NCBI RefSeq assembly: GCF_022581195.2
Contig: NC_061452.1
Span: 7,757,501-7,821,500 of the forward strand
Origin: Helicoverpa zea
Lineage: Eukaryota > Arthropoda > Insecta > Lepidoptera > Noctuidae
Direction: 5' to 3'
Length of the DNA: 64,000 nucleotides
Under the pieces are notes generated by a model. It was not told where the DNA came from, ran no database searches, and saw nothing but the letters and a program-made list of their open reading frames with translations. A program made the translations under genes and the position numbers. Shown piece by piece: positions 20,791 to 31,117 of this stretch. Position 1 is the first letter of the stretch; every line of letters begins with the position of its first letter.

Positions 20791-21539
20791 GTACAGTTGG
20801 TGTCATGTCACTGTGGTTGTGGTTGTGGTCCCTAGGAGGCCAGGATGGGCTGAGAGCTCGGCTAAGGGACACGACGGTTATGTGAAGCCTATCAAGTAGA
20901 AGGCGTAGATGTGAATGACAACCGTAGCTGTAATGATTTTGTAATTTACAAGTTGAGTCTGACTAGCAATTCGATCTTTCTTTGATTTCGTGCTTAGCAT
21001 TTAATGTATCTAGTTTCTTCATTTGAATAGTGATTGCTATTCTTTAAATCTGTAACATGTGTGTAGGTCTTACTATCTTACATAACGAGAAGGTTTGTTG
21101 CTGACCCATATGTTGTCAATATTTATCGGTTGCCTAAGCACTTTTTATTTCTAGCTTTACAGATATAATCTAAGGTGAACCGAGCCTGGAGAACAGGACG
21201 AGGTCTACTAGTCAAGCGGCGGGCGAGGTGCGCTGCAGTTGCTGTTTGGAGCGTCATCCTCCCCCGGATTTGTCGTGGAGGCCGTATGAGTTGCGACAGG
21301 CCAGGACATCGCATGTCATCACACAAGGTGAAAGCATTCTATTTCATTGAAAATGTTTAAATTGACCAGACAAACTTCACGATAACCAATTAAATGTTGT
21401 AACTTTGAATTATTGAGCTGGTCCATAGTCGTGACTGATTTTGAGGAATAATTTGTGACTTGTATTCTGTCACTTGTGTTTTAGATTATTATCAATGCTT
21501 TCTTATTATTCTTTATTGTACACAAAATAAAGGACAATG
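20791..21539 (+). other. LTR-element interior, non-coding
   Basis: No protein motif or RNA gene recognised. Short frames at 21,123-21,360 overlap on both strands and look incidental. Confidence 0.4.
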
Positions 21540-22690
21540 CCAGGGTCTGGGCTCATAGTTTGCCCAGCAGTGGGAGTAGTTCCAGAGGGTTCCTTAGTGC
21601 ACTCTGAACACGTAATGCAAATATTTTTGAAATCGCTCCCTGGGGTCCGGAGGAAAACCAGTTCAAATATTCTCCATGAAGAGTCACTTGACAAGGCCTG
21701 AGCCATTTGCCCAGTAGTAGGAGTGTTTGGAATTGGTTCTTTACTTCACTCTTAACACGAAATTAAAATATTTTTGAAATCGGTCCCAGGGGTCCCGAGA
21801 AAAACCGGTTCAAATGTTCTCCTTAGATATTCACTTAACAAAGTCTTTGGCATTTGCCCAGTAGTGGGAGTGGTCAAAATAGGTTCTTTACTACACTCTT
21901 AACATGAAATCCAAATATTTTTGAAATCGGTCTCTGGGGTCCGGAGAAAAACCGGTTCTAATATTCCACATGAACTGTCGCTTTACAACGCCTATGTCAT
22001 TTGCCCAGTAGTGGGAGTGAAATAGGTTCCTTACTTCACTCTTAACATGAAATTAAAATATTTTTAAAATCGGTCCCAGGGGTCCTGAGAAAAACCGGTT
22101 CAAATGTTCTTCTTAGATAGTCACTTAACAAAGTCTTTGGCATTTGCCCAGTAGTGGGAGTGATTGAAATAGGTTCCTTACTTCACTCTTAACATGAAAT
22201 TAAAATATTTTTATAATCGGTCCCAGGGGTCCCGAGAAAAACCGGTTCAAATGTTCTCCTTAGATAGTCACTTAACAAAGTCTTTGGCATTTGCCCAGTA
22301 GTGGGAGTGATTGAAATAGGTTCCTTACTTCACTCTTAACATGAAATTAAAATATTTTTATAATCGGTCCCAGGGGTCCCGAGAAAAACCGGTTCAAATG
22401 TTCTCCTTAGATAGTCACTTAACAAAGTCTTTGGCATTTGCCCAGTAGTGGGAGTGGTTAAAGTAAATTCTTTACTTCACTTTTAACATGAAATTAAAAT
22501 ATTTTTGAAATCGGTCCCTGGGGTCCGGGTGAAAAACCGGTTCTTATATTCCACATGAACAATCGCTTCACAAAGCCTGTGCCATTTGCCCAGTAGTGGG
22601 AGTGATTGAAATAGATTCTTTACTTCACTCTAAACATGAAATCAAAATATTTTTGAAATCGGTCCCAGGGGTCCCGAGAGATTAATCTGA
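21540..22690 (+). repeat. Satellite-like array, about 147-bp unit, about 8 copies, each with AACCGGTTC
   Basis: CATTTGCCCAGTAGTGGGAG-type starts lie at 21704, 21851, 21998, 22141, 22288, 22435 and 22583, with a diverged first unit at about 21,557. Spacing is 143-148 bp. Each unit carries GAAATCGGTCCCNGGGGTCC-like sequence and then GAGAAAAACCGGTTC; six units have a perfect AACCGGTTC and the first has ACCAGTTC. Neighbouring central units are nearly identical, indicating recent amplification inside the element. Confidence 0.9.
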
Positions 22691-22949
22691 TAAGACTTTT
22701 CTGCCAAATAAGTCTTAGGATCTCGCTGTCAGGATCCAGTGCTGGAAAATGTTGGAATGGGTTTTTTTTACTGTGATTTTCAAATAAATTCTAAAAGCGT
22801 TGGATTCTAATAAGAACTGACAATGATTTTCTGAAAAAAAAGGCAATTACCGCAATATTTTTGAATTTACGGTTTAAATCTACAAGGTGCCTGCGCAATA
22901 AGCTATCTTCTAGAAAAATCTTATCAAGAGGAATAAAATAAGCTCGAAC

Positions 22950-23300
22950 ATGAGGTAGTTAGTAGATACCGTTGAGGAGTTCCCTCGTCTCTCTGTCGTC
23001 TCCATTGTCAGGTCAGATCTTAACCTTTACAGTTTTGTGGTGTCTGACACATATACCCGAATGACAAGGTTTTACTCGATATGTGTCTACAATTTTTCGA
23101 GAGTCGCTCCCGATTTTTTTAGAGGTTCCATCACCAGACCCTGGGCCGGATGACAAATGAACCATTGAGGAAGTAAGCCCTTACAAACAATAAAATAATT
23201 GTTGAAATCGATTGGTAAACGACGGAGTTATGCACGTACAAACGTAAAAAGAATACAAATGAATTAAGAACCTCCTCCATTTTGGAAGTCGGTTAACAAA
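22950..23300 (+). repeat. Dispersed lepidopteran repeat nested in the LTR element
   Basis: TTCCCTCGTCTCTCTGTCGT, ATTGTCAGGTCAGATCTTAA and a terminal CCATTTTGGAAGTCGGTTAA are ordered blocks of a common lepidopteran repeat. The same end, in the other orientation, occurs at about 11,168. Non-coding. Confidence 0.5.
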
Positions 23301-24335
23301 AAGTAGTCGTGTACAATACCTCGTATTTGTCAATGAATATAATTCATTTCAATTAAGGTAATAAAAGTGGAATAGTTAAGAGTTCGTAAGCTTATTTTTA
23401 TGTAATATTGAATAAGAGTCAAACCAGTTTTTCTCAGGACTCCCGGGATAGATTTCGAAATGCTTTGGTCTGGGACCTAATATAAGCCTATGGAACATAA
23501 TACACTATGCAGTTACTGTGGACAACACTTGAGCCCAACTTCCATACAAAGATTAGCATTGTCCTTTGATTCTAATTAAAAATCAATTCGCACTTGATAG
23601 GCCGGAAAATCAAAGTATCACTGATGAAATTGAGATGGAACGAAGTAATTATGATATTGAGGAGTGTTTGAGTTTGCATGATGATCGGACCGTACCAGAG
23701 GCTGTCGTGTAGCCGTAGCTCAGTAGAAATCGGCGTCTGCTCAGTGAGTAGTCCGTGAGTACGCGGTAAGCAGTCAGCTCTGGCGGAGGTCGGGTTTCAG
23801 TGGAAACCAATGAGTCCAGGGTAGACTCGGCGTTCCTATGTGAGGTTCGCAGTAAAGAGTAAAGAGTAACTGGAGGTTACTGGGCTAAGTGTAGCCATGG
23901 TCACATGTAGAGCTTAAATGTTTTGTTTTAATTTATCAGTTTAGAGTTTATTGTCTCTTGTAAGAGGCAGTGATCAGTTTTACTTTGAAATTCCTAATTT
24001 TGATTCTGAATTATTGTAATGAAACGATTATTTTCTTTCTTTTCATTGATCATTTCCCAATTAAATGTGGAGTTTGATTTGTTGCTTGTGAGAGTTTAGT
24101 ACTCGGTTGCTCTGGGTATAGCTTTTGAGAACTAGTTGTCACCTAGATTTTTTGTTAAAGACCTAATTGAGGCCATTTGAAGTTTGTTTCATTTCCTTGA
24201 GAGAAGTAAGAGCGTAAAACAAAGATCGAGAGTTACTGTTGTGGTCAGGAGTGGCCGAGGCTGTACTGTGCATACTGTGTTGTTTGTGTTGTTGCAGATT
24301 AACCCACGAGGACGTGGGTCTACGCAGGATGGCCG
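23301..24335 (+). other. 3' interior of the LTR element
   Basis: AACCAGTTTTTCTCAGGACT (about 23,422) resembles the satellite unit in reverse orientation. 23,690-23,890 is GC-richer but non-coding. No polypurine tract worth the name precedes the 3' LTR. Confidence 0.4.
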
Positions 24336-24873
24336 TGTCGGAGACTGTCAATAGTACGGACACTAAACGTCACGCAAGCGCGCCCTCTGGTGGCGTTTCC
24401 GGTGAAACAACATTTTGGCGCGCTTAGCAGAGTGGTGGCGGTCAGCGTGGCGTCCGCGGAGCTCAGTCTTGGTTCAGTCTTGATCGAGTCTTGGTCGAGG
24501 CTTCGTCGAGTCTTCGTGGAGTTGTCGCGTTACTGCCTTTCGTTACGTGTAGTGTACCTAGTGTTATTGCCTAGCGTTGTAGTACCTAAACTAATTGTAG
24601 TGTCTTATAATTTTTGTATTGTAATGGTTCTTCTAACCTAACAGACAGACATGTGTTGCTGGGGAGTTTGTTCCGCCACTTCTTCTCCCCAAGCCAAAAC
24701 ACATAGGAAGTGGCGAAGGGCGGGCGTTTGGGGGCTGTCTTTTGTTCTGACTAATTTGAATAAACGTTTGAGTTTTTAGTTTGTTTGAGTTTTGAGTTTC
24801 TTTGAGTTATCTCTTTGCTTGATTACCCTAACTGATGTCGGATGATAGTGCCATCCTGATGACGCCTCCGACA
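24336..24873 (+). repeat. 3' long terminal repeat
   Basis: It has the same length as the 5' LTR and no mismatch noticed over 538 bp. It is followed immediately by the TGCA duplication. Confidence 0.92.
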
Positions 24874-25017
24874 TGCAAATATTTTTATCAGAAACACCGT
24901 TTCATTGTCTGTCAATCACTTGTCTGTCCGTAGGTACTCATTTTTTAATCGACCTAATAATACGGATGTTTTTTTTTATCTCCCTCGGACAATTTTGGCA
25001 ATTTTGGTCTTGGTTCT

Positions 25018-25360
25018 ACAGGGCCCCGCTGCGGTTTGCTGACATTTCTTCTCGCGCGGGGAACAACGTGCGTCATCGTCAGGGGCCTGTTTCTGTCAGA
25101 CGGTGGGACGATGAGCCACCCGAACTTACCGCCCGTAGACCCACGCCTAGGGTGGCCGCGAAGCGCCTCACGATACCCCGTATCCGTGGTGTCTTTTACG
25201 TCCACCGCAGTGGTTGGGATGAGAGGTGCGACCTCTCAGTCATTCCACCATCTCCTTCTCGAGCATGACTGCTTAGCAGAAGGAGATGACGGCATCCCAT
25301 TCCCTCAGGTGCACCACGAAGAGGTTTTCTGTCCCAGTACCCATAACACGGAGGCCTGAG
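25018..25360 (-). repeat. GC-rich dispersed repeat, coding-like on minus strand (copy 1)
   Basis: The minus-strand translation contains EVAPLIPTTAVDVKDTTD and GGKFGWLIVPPSDRN. A second copy at 53,300-53,760 reads RVAPLIPAAVVDQEDTTG and GGEFGWLIVPPSA. Peptide-level conservation between two diverged copies points to a once-coding retroelement segment, but I cannot name the family. It begins about 145 bp after the 3' LTR. Confidence 0.6.
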
Positions 25361-25832
25361 GTTATCAATTTGAATTATATTGTATGTACATAGATATGTA
25401 GCCTGAAAATTGCTGTTTATTCGGTGTTTTATATTGCCTTACTGCGTGAGTTTTTGCTCCTGAACTGATTCAGATGTTTGGTTTTCTATGAAGGTGAGAC
25501 CATCAGCCAAAGAATTTTGCTTAAACACTATTTTAAGCCGCGTGGCCAAGACCTATTCTTTTCTGGATGCGGATGAATCGTCCGGGAAGAGCTATATAGA
25601 TAATACAAAGTTTTTCCAACTTAATGTATGTATTCTATGACCACTACCTCTCGACCTGGATGTTTTTGGAATTAAAGACTTCAGTAGATATCTAGGTATT
25701 GAAATTGCAGATAGGGTGGGTGATTCGGTTGTTCTATTAAGATCTATTAATAATTGGTATGTCAATTAACGATCGTGTATAGTCTATAAGTAGTATAGTC
25801 TAGTAGTATTGTATAGTACAGTCGTACATGAT
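25361..25832. other. AT-rich DNA without gene
   Basis: No gene, RNA or complete repeat recognised. Confidence 0.4.
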
Positions 25833-26172
25833 AAAGAACAATGTCAGACGTCCATAGTAACTTAGGCTCAATAAAAATATTTCATGTACAGTGAAAATTC
25901 TTACAGTTTTTTGTGTAGTTTAATGTTAGAAGTTTTTCCACTTGTGCATTGAACTTCTCAAAACCAAATTATTCCAAATTATTAAAACGAAAAACCTGAA
26001 CTCGATAAACAAAATAATATGATATTTTTTTTGGAAAAGTTCTAGATAACAATTAAATATTTTATAAGAAGTTAGTATTTTATATTTAAATTTTTGTAGT
26101 AAAGAACTTTGTGTCAGTGAGAATTTAGTTTTAAAAGTTGATTGGGTGGGCCGAAACCTGACATTGTTCTTT
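25833..26172. mobile_element. Candidate 340-bp MITE with 15-bp perfect ends
   Basis: AAAGAACAATGTCAG (25833-25847) and CTGACATTGTTCTTT (26158-26172) are exact reverse complements around an AT-rich, non-coding interior. No target duplication is obvious, so the superfamily is open. Confidence 0.55.
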
Positions 26173-26369
26173 CAGCAGATCATAGATTTCATTTTACCAC
26201 CTACATCTATCTACGCTTTGAGCTGTCATATACAGGTAGATGTATCCTCCATCTATGAAGCAGAAGAAGTGACCAGGGTAATATTTGCCCCAATATGACC
26301 AATGACGATTGATGATTTATAATATATGCGTTACTACGGGATGATACGCATGCAACAAAGTGTATGCTA

Positions 26370-26545
26370 AGTGTGAATGTAAATGGATGCAGAGGAAGAG
26401 GAAGACCTGAGAAAAGATGAATGGATTGCCTGAAAGATGATATGAATAGGAAGGGAGTGAGTGTCAGTATGACGATTGACAGGGGAAAATGGAAGAAAAT
26501 GACATATTGCGCCGACCCCAAGTAACATTGGGAACAGGGCAGGAG
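26370..26545 (+). pseudogene. Non-LTR retrotransposon RT C-terminus, frameshifted
   Basis: In shifting plus frames the sequence reads NVNGCRGRGRPEKR, MDCLKDDMNRKGVSV, TIDRGKWKKMTYCADPK and EQGRRKK. This is the conserved 'GRGRPxxRWMD ... DRxxWR ... ADP' C-terminal tail of arthropod RTE-like elements. At least one stop interrupts it. It is a different subfamily from the piece at 11,671. Confidence 0.75.
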
Positions 26546-27999
26546 AAAGAAAGAAGTATTACTAAACTTTTAATACTAACACTTATGTACCTATATTATA
26601 AAAAAAAAGTGTTATTAATTTCAATGCATTATTTGAGAAAAGTACTAATGAAATGAAAATCGAAAATGGCAATCGCTGTTAGTGGAAGTGAAGTCTCGCG
26701 GGTCGGACAAACTTATACCTACTCGATCAGCAATTGCCTTTGTCCCGGCATTTGCAATAATTTACTATTTCCGTTCACGTCCTTCAAAACACATACCATA
26801 TCGTCTACATACGCGAGTTTTATACAAAAAAAAATCCTTAAAAATATAGTTTTCTGAAGTCGATTTTTGAAATACGCCATCGGCTGATAAACTTACTGCT
26901 GCCTAAAATGCAAATAATAGTATGTTGGCTTTCTAAGGCGAGGTTCTAATATCACAATATTGAAGGATTGTATAACCATGGAAAACTGAAACAATGTTTT
27001 ATAACTGTCAGAAAAAATATTTCTAGCTTACTCTAATGAACTGGCAAGCAAGTAAAAGCCTAACTTCAAAAGCTCCAGACAGTCAATATCTGGTGACAAA
27101 GATCAGTAATCAATATAAGTACCACAGAGGAAGGAAAGATAGATAGGTCCCTAGATAATATCTATAAGTATTAAAGTGTAAGCCTTTTATTTTGGTAGCA
27201 CACGTGCGGGTTTATCATTACAGTTCGAATGAAAACAAAGTTACCGCAATTAATGTACTAAGTATTACAAAGCACTGATTTGTTTCGCGACACATCATAA
27301 GCTTATTTTTCACTGGCATTCAGATATAATAAGGTCGACCTTCGCATAACATACATTTTCATTTTATTTTCTTTCAATGAAAATGTTTATTTTGTATTCT
27401 GCGACTTCGTCAAGCTTCGAGCGGTTTCAGAGTAGCGTTTTAGATGCACGTAGGTAAACAAGCTTACTTATTTAAACTGTTGAAATCGCGTGTTGCTGCG
27501 GTTGCTGTTGTACTTAAAAGCTCAAATCACCAGTCCACCAGTACCAGTCGGTATGAATCTATCATAAGTTCGAGTGAATAATATGTTCATATGCGCCCGT
27601 TAGATTTTTGGGGTCTGAAATCGATGGCGTGTACCTAAGTCGAAATAACCGCTAGTCTGAAATTGCACTTATATAGGTACACAAGGTAAGGTTTAAATAC
27701 AATTTCATAACGACTTTTGGCTTTGTGACATTTTATAATCTTAAGAGTTAGAACATGGTTTTGAAAATAAAAACTATTTATTTTAAATTATACATATTTA
27801 AAAATATGGGCACTATTTAGGTTCGAAGCTAGTACGTAATAATGTAATTTTCTTCATATGTGTACATATAGTAATTACAATACTTAATTCTTATTTCTTG
27901 ATATAACACGAAGCAGCAAGCCGGACATTTATTGGATATATCATTGCATTAAAGTTCAATAAGGGAACTTGCGTAAAGTTGGGTAATCACTACATTGCG
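26546..27999. other. Intergenic DNA upstream of the grh-associated CpG region
   Basis: AT-rich, unique-looking sequence with no gene or repeat I can name. Confidence 0.4.
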
Positions 28000-28720
28000 A
28001 GTCGCAGATTTTGTAACGGCTGTAACCGACGTCGCCGTGTCCGCGTAGATTTGCAGGCCAACGAGACGCGGCGGCGTTCCTCGCCCCGGGCGCTGCTGCC
28101 GCCGCCGCCGCCTGCCCGGCGTACTCAGTTACAACGAGTTAAAAGTTCCAAGAGGACATAGAACAAATACTGTTAGACTCATCTTCTCCACCCAATATGT
28201 CTAGTGTATTGCATGCTGATGAATAAATATTTTAGTATCGACTTGAATTCTTTCAAGGAGCCACCCTGGGCAACGTCCTCGAGTAGGAGGGCCAGCAGGC
28301 ACGGAAGATAAATTCGTCGTTTTGGTGCGTGCGAGAGCGCGGCGCGGGCGGAGCGGGGAGGCGCGGGGGCGGCGGCGCCGGCCTGCGGAGGCTGCTGCGC
28401 TCAGAGCACCTGCGCCCGCGCTCCGTAGCGCCGCTCGCCGCGTGCTCGTGTACCCGCGCCCGCGCACCGGCCCGCGCCGCACAGCGTCGTGACGCCGCCC
28501 ACGGTATGTGAAACGCCGGTGGCGCGTCGGGGTCGGGCGGCAGCGCGTCCGCCACTGCGCTGCGCCGCTTGCTGGCGCAGTCGGTTGCGCCGCCCGGCCG
28601 GTTTTGTAATTTCGCCTGGCGGGCCGTGACGTCACGAGACTAGTTTGACGCGCGTGCGTGACGGCCTGTGCCAGGACGCTCGCGCCGCTGCCGCCCCCGA
28701 CCTTAGGACCAGTGCAATGA
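28000..28720 (+). promoter_or_regulatory. CpG-rich region, probable promoter/5' UTR exon of grh
   Basis: This is the most CpG-dense stretch of the window, about 2.4 kb before the grh coding exon. A good donor CCCACG/GTATGT ends a possible non-coding exon at 28503. GC-driven frames on both strands (up to 144 codons on minus) overlap each other and show no domain. The assignment to grh rests on position and strand only. Confidence 0.4.
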
Positions 28721-30481
28721 CGTGCCCGCTTGTCTCTTCTGCTAGAGTTGTTAGTGATAACGATAGTGCATCTGTTTTCACACCACTTGATTCAATGGTT
28801 TGTTAAGATGTCCACTTTAATATTTTTCGTCACTTATTGTTTTGACGTTTCGCATGAGCGACCGTATTTCTTTTTTGTAGTCAAATGTCTGAGTATGTAC
28901 TCAATTAAAATGTTTTCAATTCTCGTGTCTATAACGTAAACGTGTGTGTAGTTCGTGTACGCTAGAGTACAGTCATGACCAATTCACTTCTGCGTGTGAG
29001 TAAATTATGTGCGCTTATGTCTTGTAACGACGTGTTCGGCGAGCTTCATCTGTCCATGTGTGCGCGCGCACACTTTGACGACTCGGCTCAGCTCAGCGGC
29101 AGAGCCTTTTTGTAATTTTATTTTTCCTCCTTCAGTTCACCGATGTAATGCTCCTCGCAAGCAATTTTTCGATTGGACAAAGATGGTGCCTTTACTTAAT
29201 GCACAAAGCCCGATGTCATTATTCATGCAAAATATATAAACACCTATAGTAAACCTAAATTGAGTTATTGGTTATAAAAGTTTGAACTATTATTGTGATT
29301 TATCATATAAATACATAGGATAGGTGTAATGTGAGACTACAATAAAGATTATATTGACTTGTTTATTACAACAGTTTGTGATATTACTTTTTGAGGGTAG
29401 GTACTGACTGCTTAATATGTGTTATAAATTTAGGTACTTATCCAGTATGATTAAGCCAACATACCTATTTATATAGTTTATAAATGATTATATCAGGTAG
29501 CTTTAAATGTCATGTTAATTATTATTTACTACTGATGAAGTTTAAATACCTACAAATGTACTGTGAATAAAGTTTCATTTCATAAAGAGACAAAGAGTAA
29601 AGTTTTATATCGTGAAAAATTCCTTATTGCACAGTCGTATTAAAGGTATACAGTATAAATAATATATTATATATAGTACCAACTCATACGCTGGTCACTT
29701 TCAAGCTAGCGTGTCGGCCATATCTTCGTCTCGCTCGCGCTCTCAGGCTCCGTAGAAATGCACCGAGAACTCAGTATCCCTCTCAGTACCTACAGCTTCT
29801 GAACCAATACGATTCTTTTTGTCTTTTTACAGACCGACAACGATAGCTAGATTTAGTGTATTCGGTAGTCGAGTGTATGCGTCTGTAAGTCTGTCTGTGT
29901 TTTATATTCTCATAAATTCGGTAAATGATATCAAATCAATTGTCTGTTTTGGTGCTGTGATATGACTGCTATCAAGGTTTTTGACGAGACGTCAGTAAGA
30001 ATACTGTGGCACCTGTACTTACGTTTCGCCGTAACTGATTTGTTTGTAAATAATTGTTTACTGACAAGTTTGACAAGCACGTGGATACAATAGTTACCAG
30101 TTTGTACCGTTCGGTGGTGCGTCTCGTTTGGTACGGCGCCGGCCGGAGCAGGGGGCTGCTGAACAAGTTCGGGCGCTTCTCGGCGATCAGGTGCCACTTG
30201 ATACTCGTTCTTTTCTAACTGGATTTGAATCAGCTGTTATTGCTTGCCCTTGGCATCTATGATACGCGGTCGATGCTAGGAACCTATTTACGATATATTT
30301 CGAACAAGAATTAGGCTGGTCTGTTTGTGCCTATTATTGAAATTATTTATTCATACTAAGCATCTTTAAATAGGTTAATGCGTTTTATGAAATATTCTAG
30401 AGACAAGCGGGCAAGTAAAAGGTTTACTAGTTTTAGTGAATTCATTGAATGTCATAGAATTTACACGAGATATTTTTTCAG
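28721..30481 (+). other. Presumed 5' intron of grh
   Basis: Mostly AT-rich. A small GC-richer patch at 30,110-30,190 ends 'gatcag/gtgcca' and might be another leader exon, but nothing proves it. The stretch ends in a good acceptor (TATTTTTTCAG at 30471-30481). Confidence 0.4.
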
Positions 30482-30578
30482 AAATTGAAGTCATTGGAGT
30501 CGAGTGTTGAGCGGGGTGCTCCAGTTCGGAGCCTCCGCCCTCACGAAGACGTCGCCTACCGTGTCTCGGTACGGCGGT

Positions 30579-31117
30579 ATGTCCGCGTCGGCGTCGCCGT
30601 GCGAGGAGCGCGCGCGCTCGCCCCGCGCCGGCGCGTCGCCCGCGTCCGCGCCGCGCTCGCCCGCGCCCGCGCACGCCGTGCTCGCCACCATGACGCCCGT
30701 GCAGCCCGCGCACGACTACTACCCCCACAAAGTCGAGATGGACTCCGATGATGGTTACCCTCCAGAGGCGCACTCCTACCGCCACTCACCCCACGAGTTA
30801 GCAGCATATGCAACCGATAGCAAAGTACCAGTGCAGCCCGACGTCTACGACCAAGGAATGGAGTCTATGGACGAGAAGACTCCTATAGATTTAATTTATG
30901 AGGATGAGAAGCAAACTGTCATATATACTACGACCCCGGATCAGAAGCGCGTGGAGATGATTAGCGGGCAGCTGGACGACGGACAGCTAGTGAGCAGCGG
31001 CGGACAGCTGGTGGACGGCGGCGTGTCCGTGGTGGTGGGCGCGCCCGGACAGCCCACCGTGCTCGTGCTGGCTGACCACGTCGTCGACGAGCTCGGACAA
31101 GTCATCACTATACCCAG
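30579..31117 (+). CDS. grh: Grainy head transcription factor, N-terminal coding exon (partial gene)
   Basis: Grainy head is a CP2-family DNA-binding activator of epidermal and neural genes. The exon runs from an acceptor (30481) to a donor CCCAG/GTAACC after 31117, ending in phase 2. An in-frame stop at 30486 means translation starts here. ATG 30579 gives 179 codons; ATG 30690 has a better context (GCCACCATG) and gives 142. From the second ATG, residues 66-93 read PIDLIYEDEKQTVIYTTTPD and continue QKRVEMISG, followed by GQLV...GAPGQPTVLVLADHV. I remember Drosophila Grh as having HIDLIYNDGSKTVIYSTTDQ, a G-rich stretch and GGQPVYIVADGAL in the same order. This is recall, not an alignment. The first 37 residues (S, P, A, R) are low-complexity. 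The CP2 domain is not in the window. Confidence 0.78.

Larger units (their letters stand above)
17884..24873 (+). mobile_element. 6,990-bp non-autonomous LTR retroelement, recent insertion
   Basis: Two 538-bp LTRs (17884-18421 and 24336-24873) show no difference by eye and begin TGTCGGA and end TCCGACA. The 4-bp duplication TGCA flanks the element (17880-17883 and 24874-24877). The 5,914-bp interior has no frame resembling gag, protease, RT, RNase H or integrase. The primer site fits tRNA-Leu, as I recall for mdg3/micropia-type Ty3/gypsy elements, and the 4-bp duplication agrees. The stretch before the 3' LTR (CTACGCAGGATGGCCG) is a poor polypurine tract. It is a LARD-like element that would depend on a related active element. 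The strand given is that of primer site and LTR polyadenylation signal. Confidence 0.9.

Noticed and set aside
21540..22690. CRISPR-like repeat array
   Set aside because: Whole 147-bp units repeat without unique spacers, and the context is an insect LTR element.
28201..28635. 144-codon and 100-codon minus-strand frames in the CpG-rich block
   Set aside because: Overlapping frames on both strands, Arg/Pro/Ala-rich, no domain; expected where GC content suppresses stops.
30375..30785. 136-codon minus-strand frame opposite the grh exon
   Set aside because: Arg/Gly/Ala composition driven by the GC-rich opposite strand; the plus-strand frame has splice sites and Grh-like sequence.
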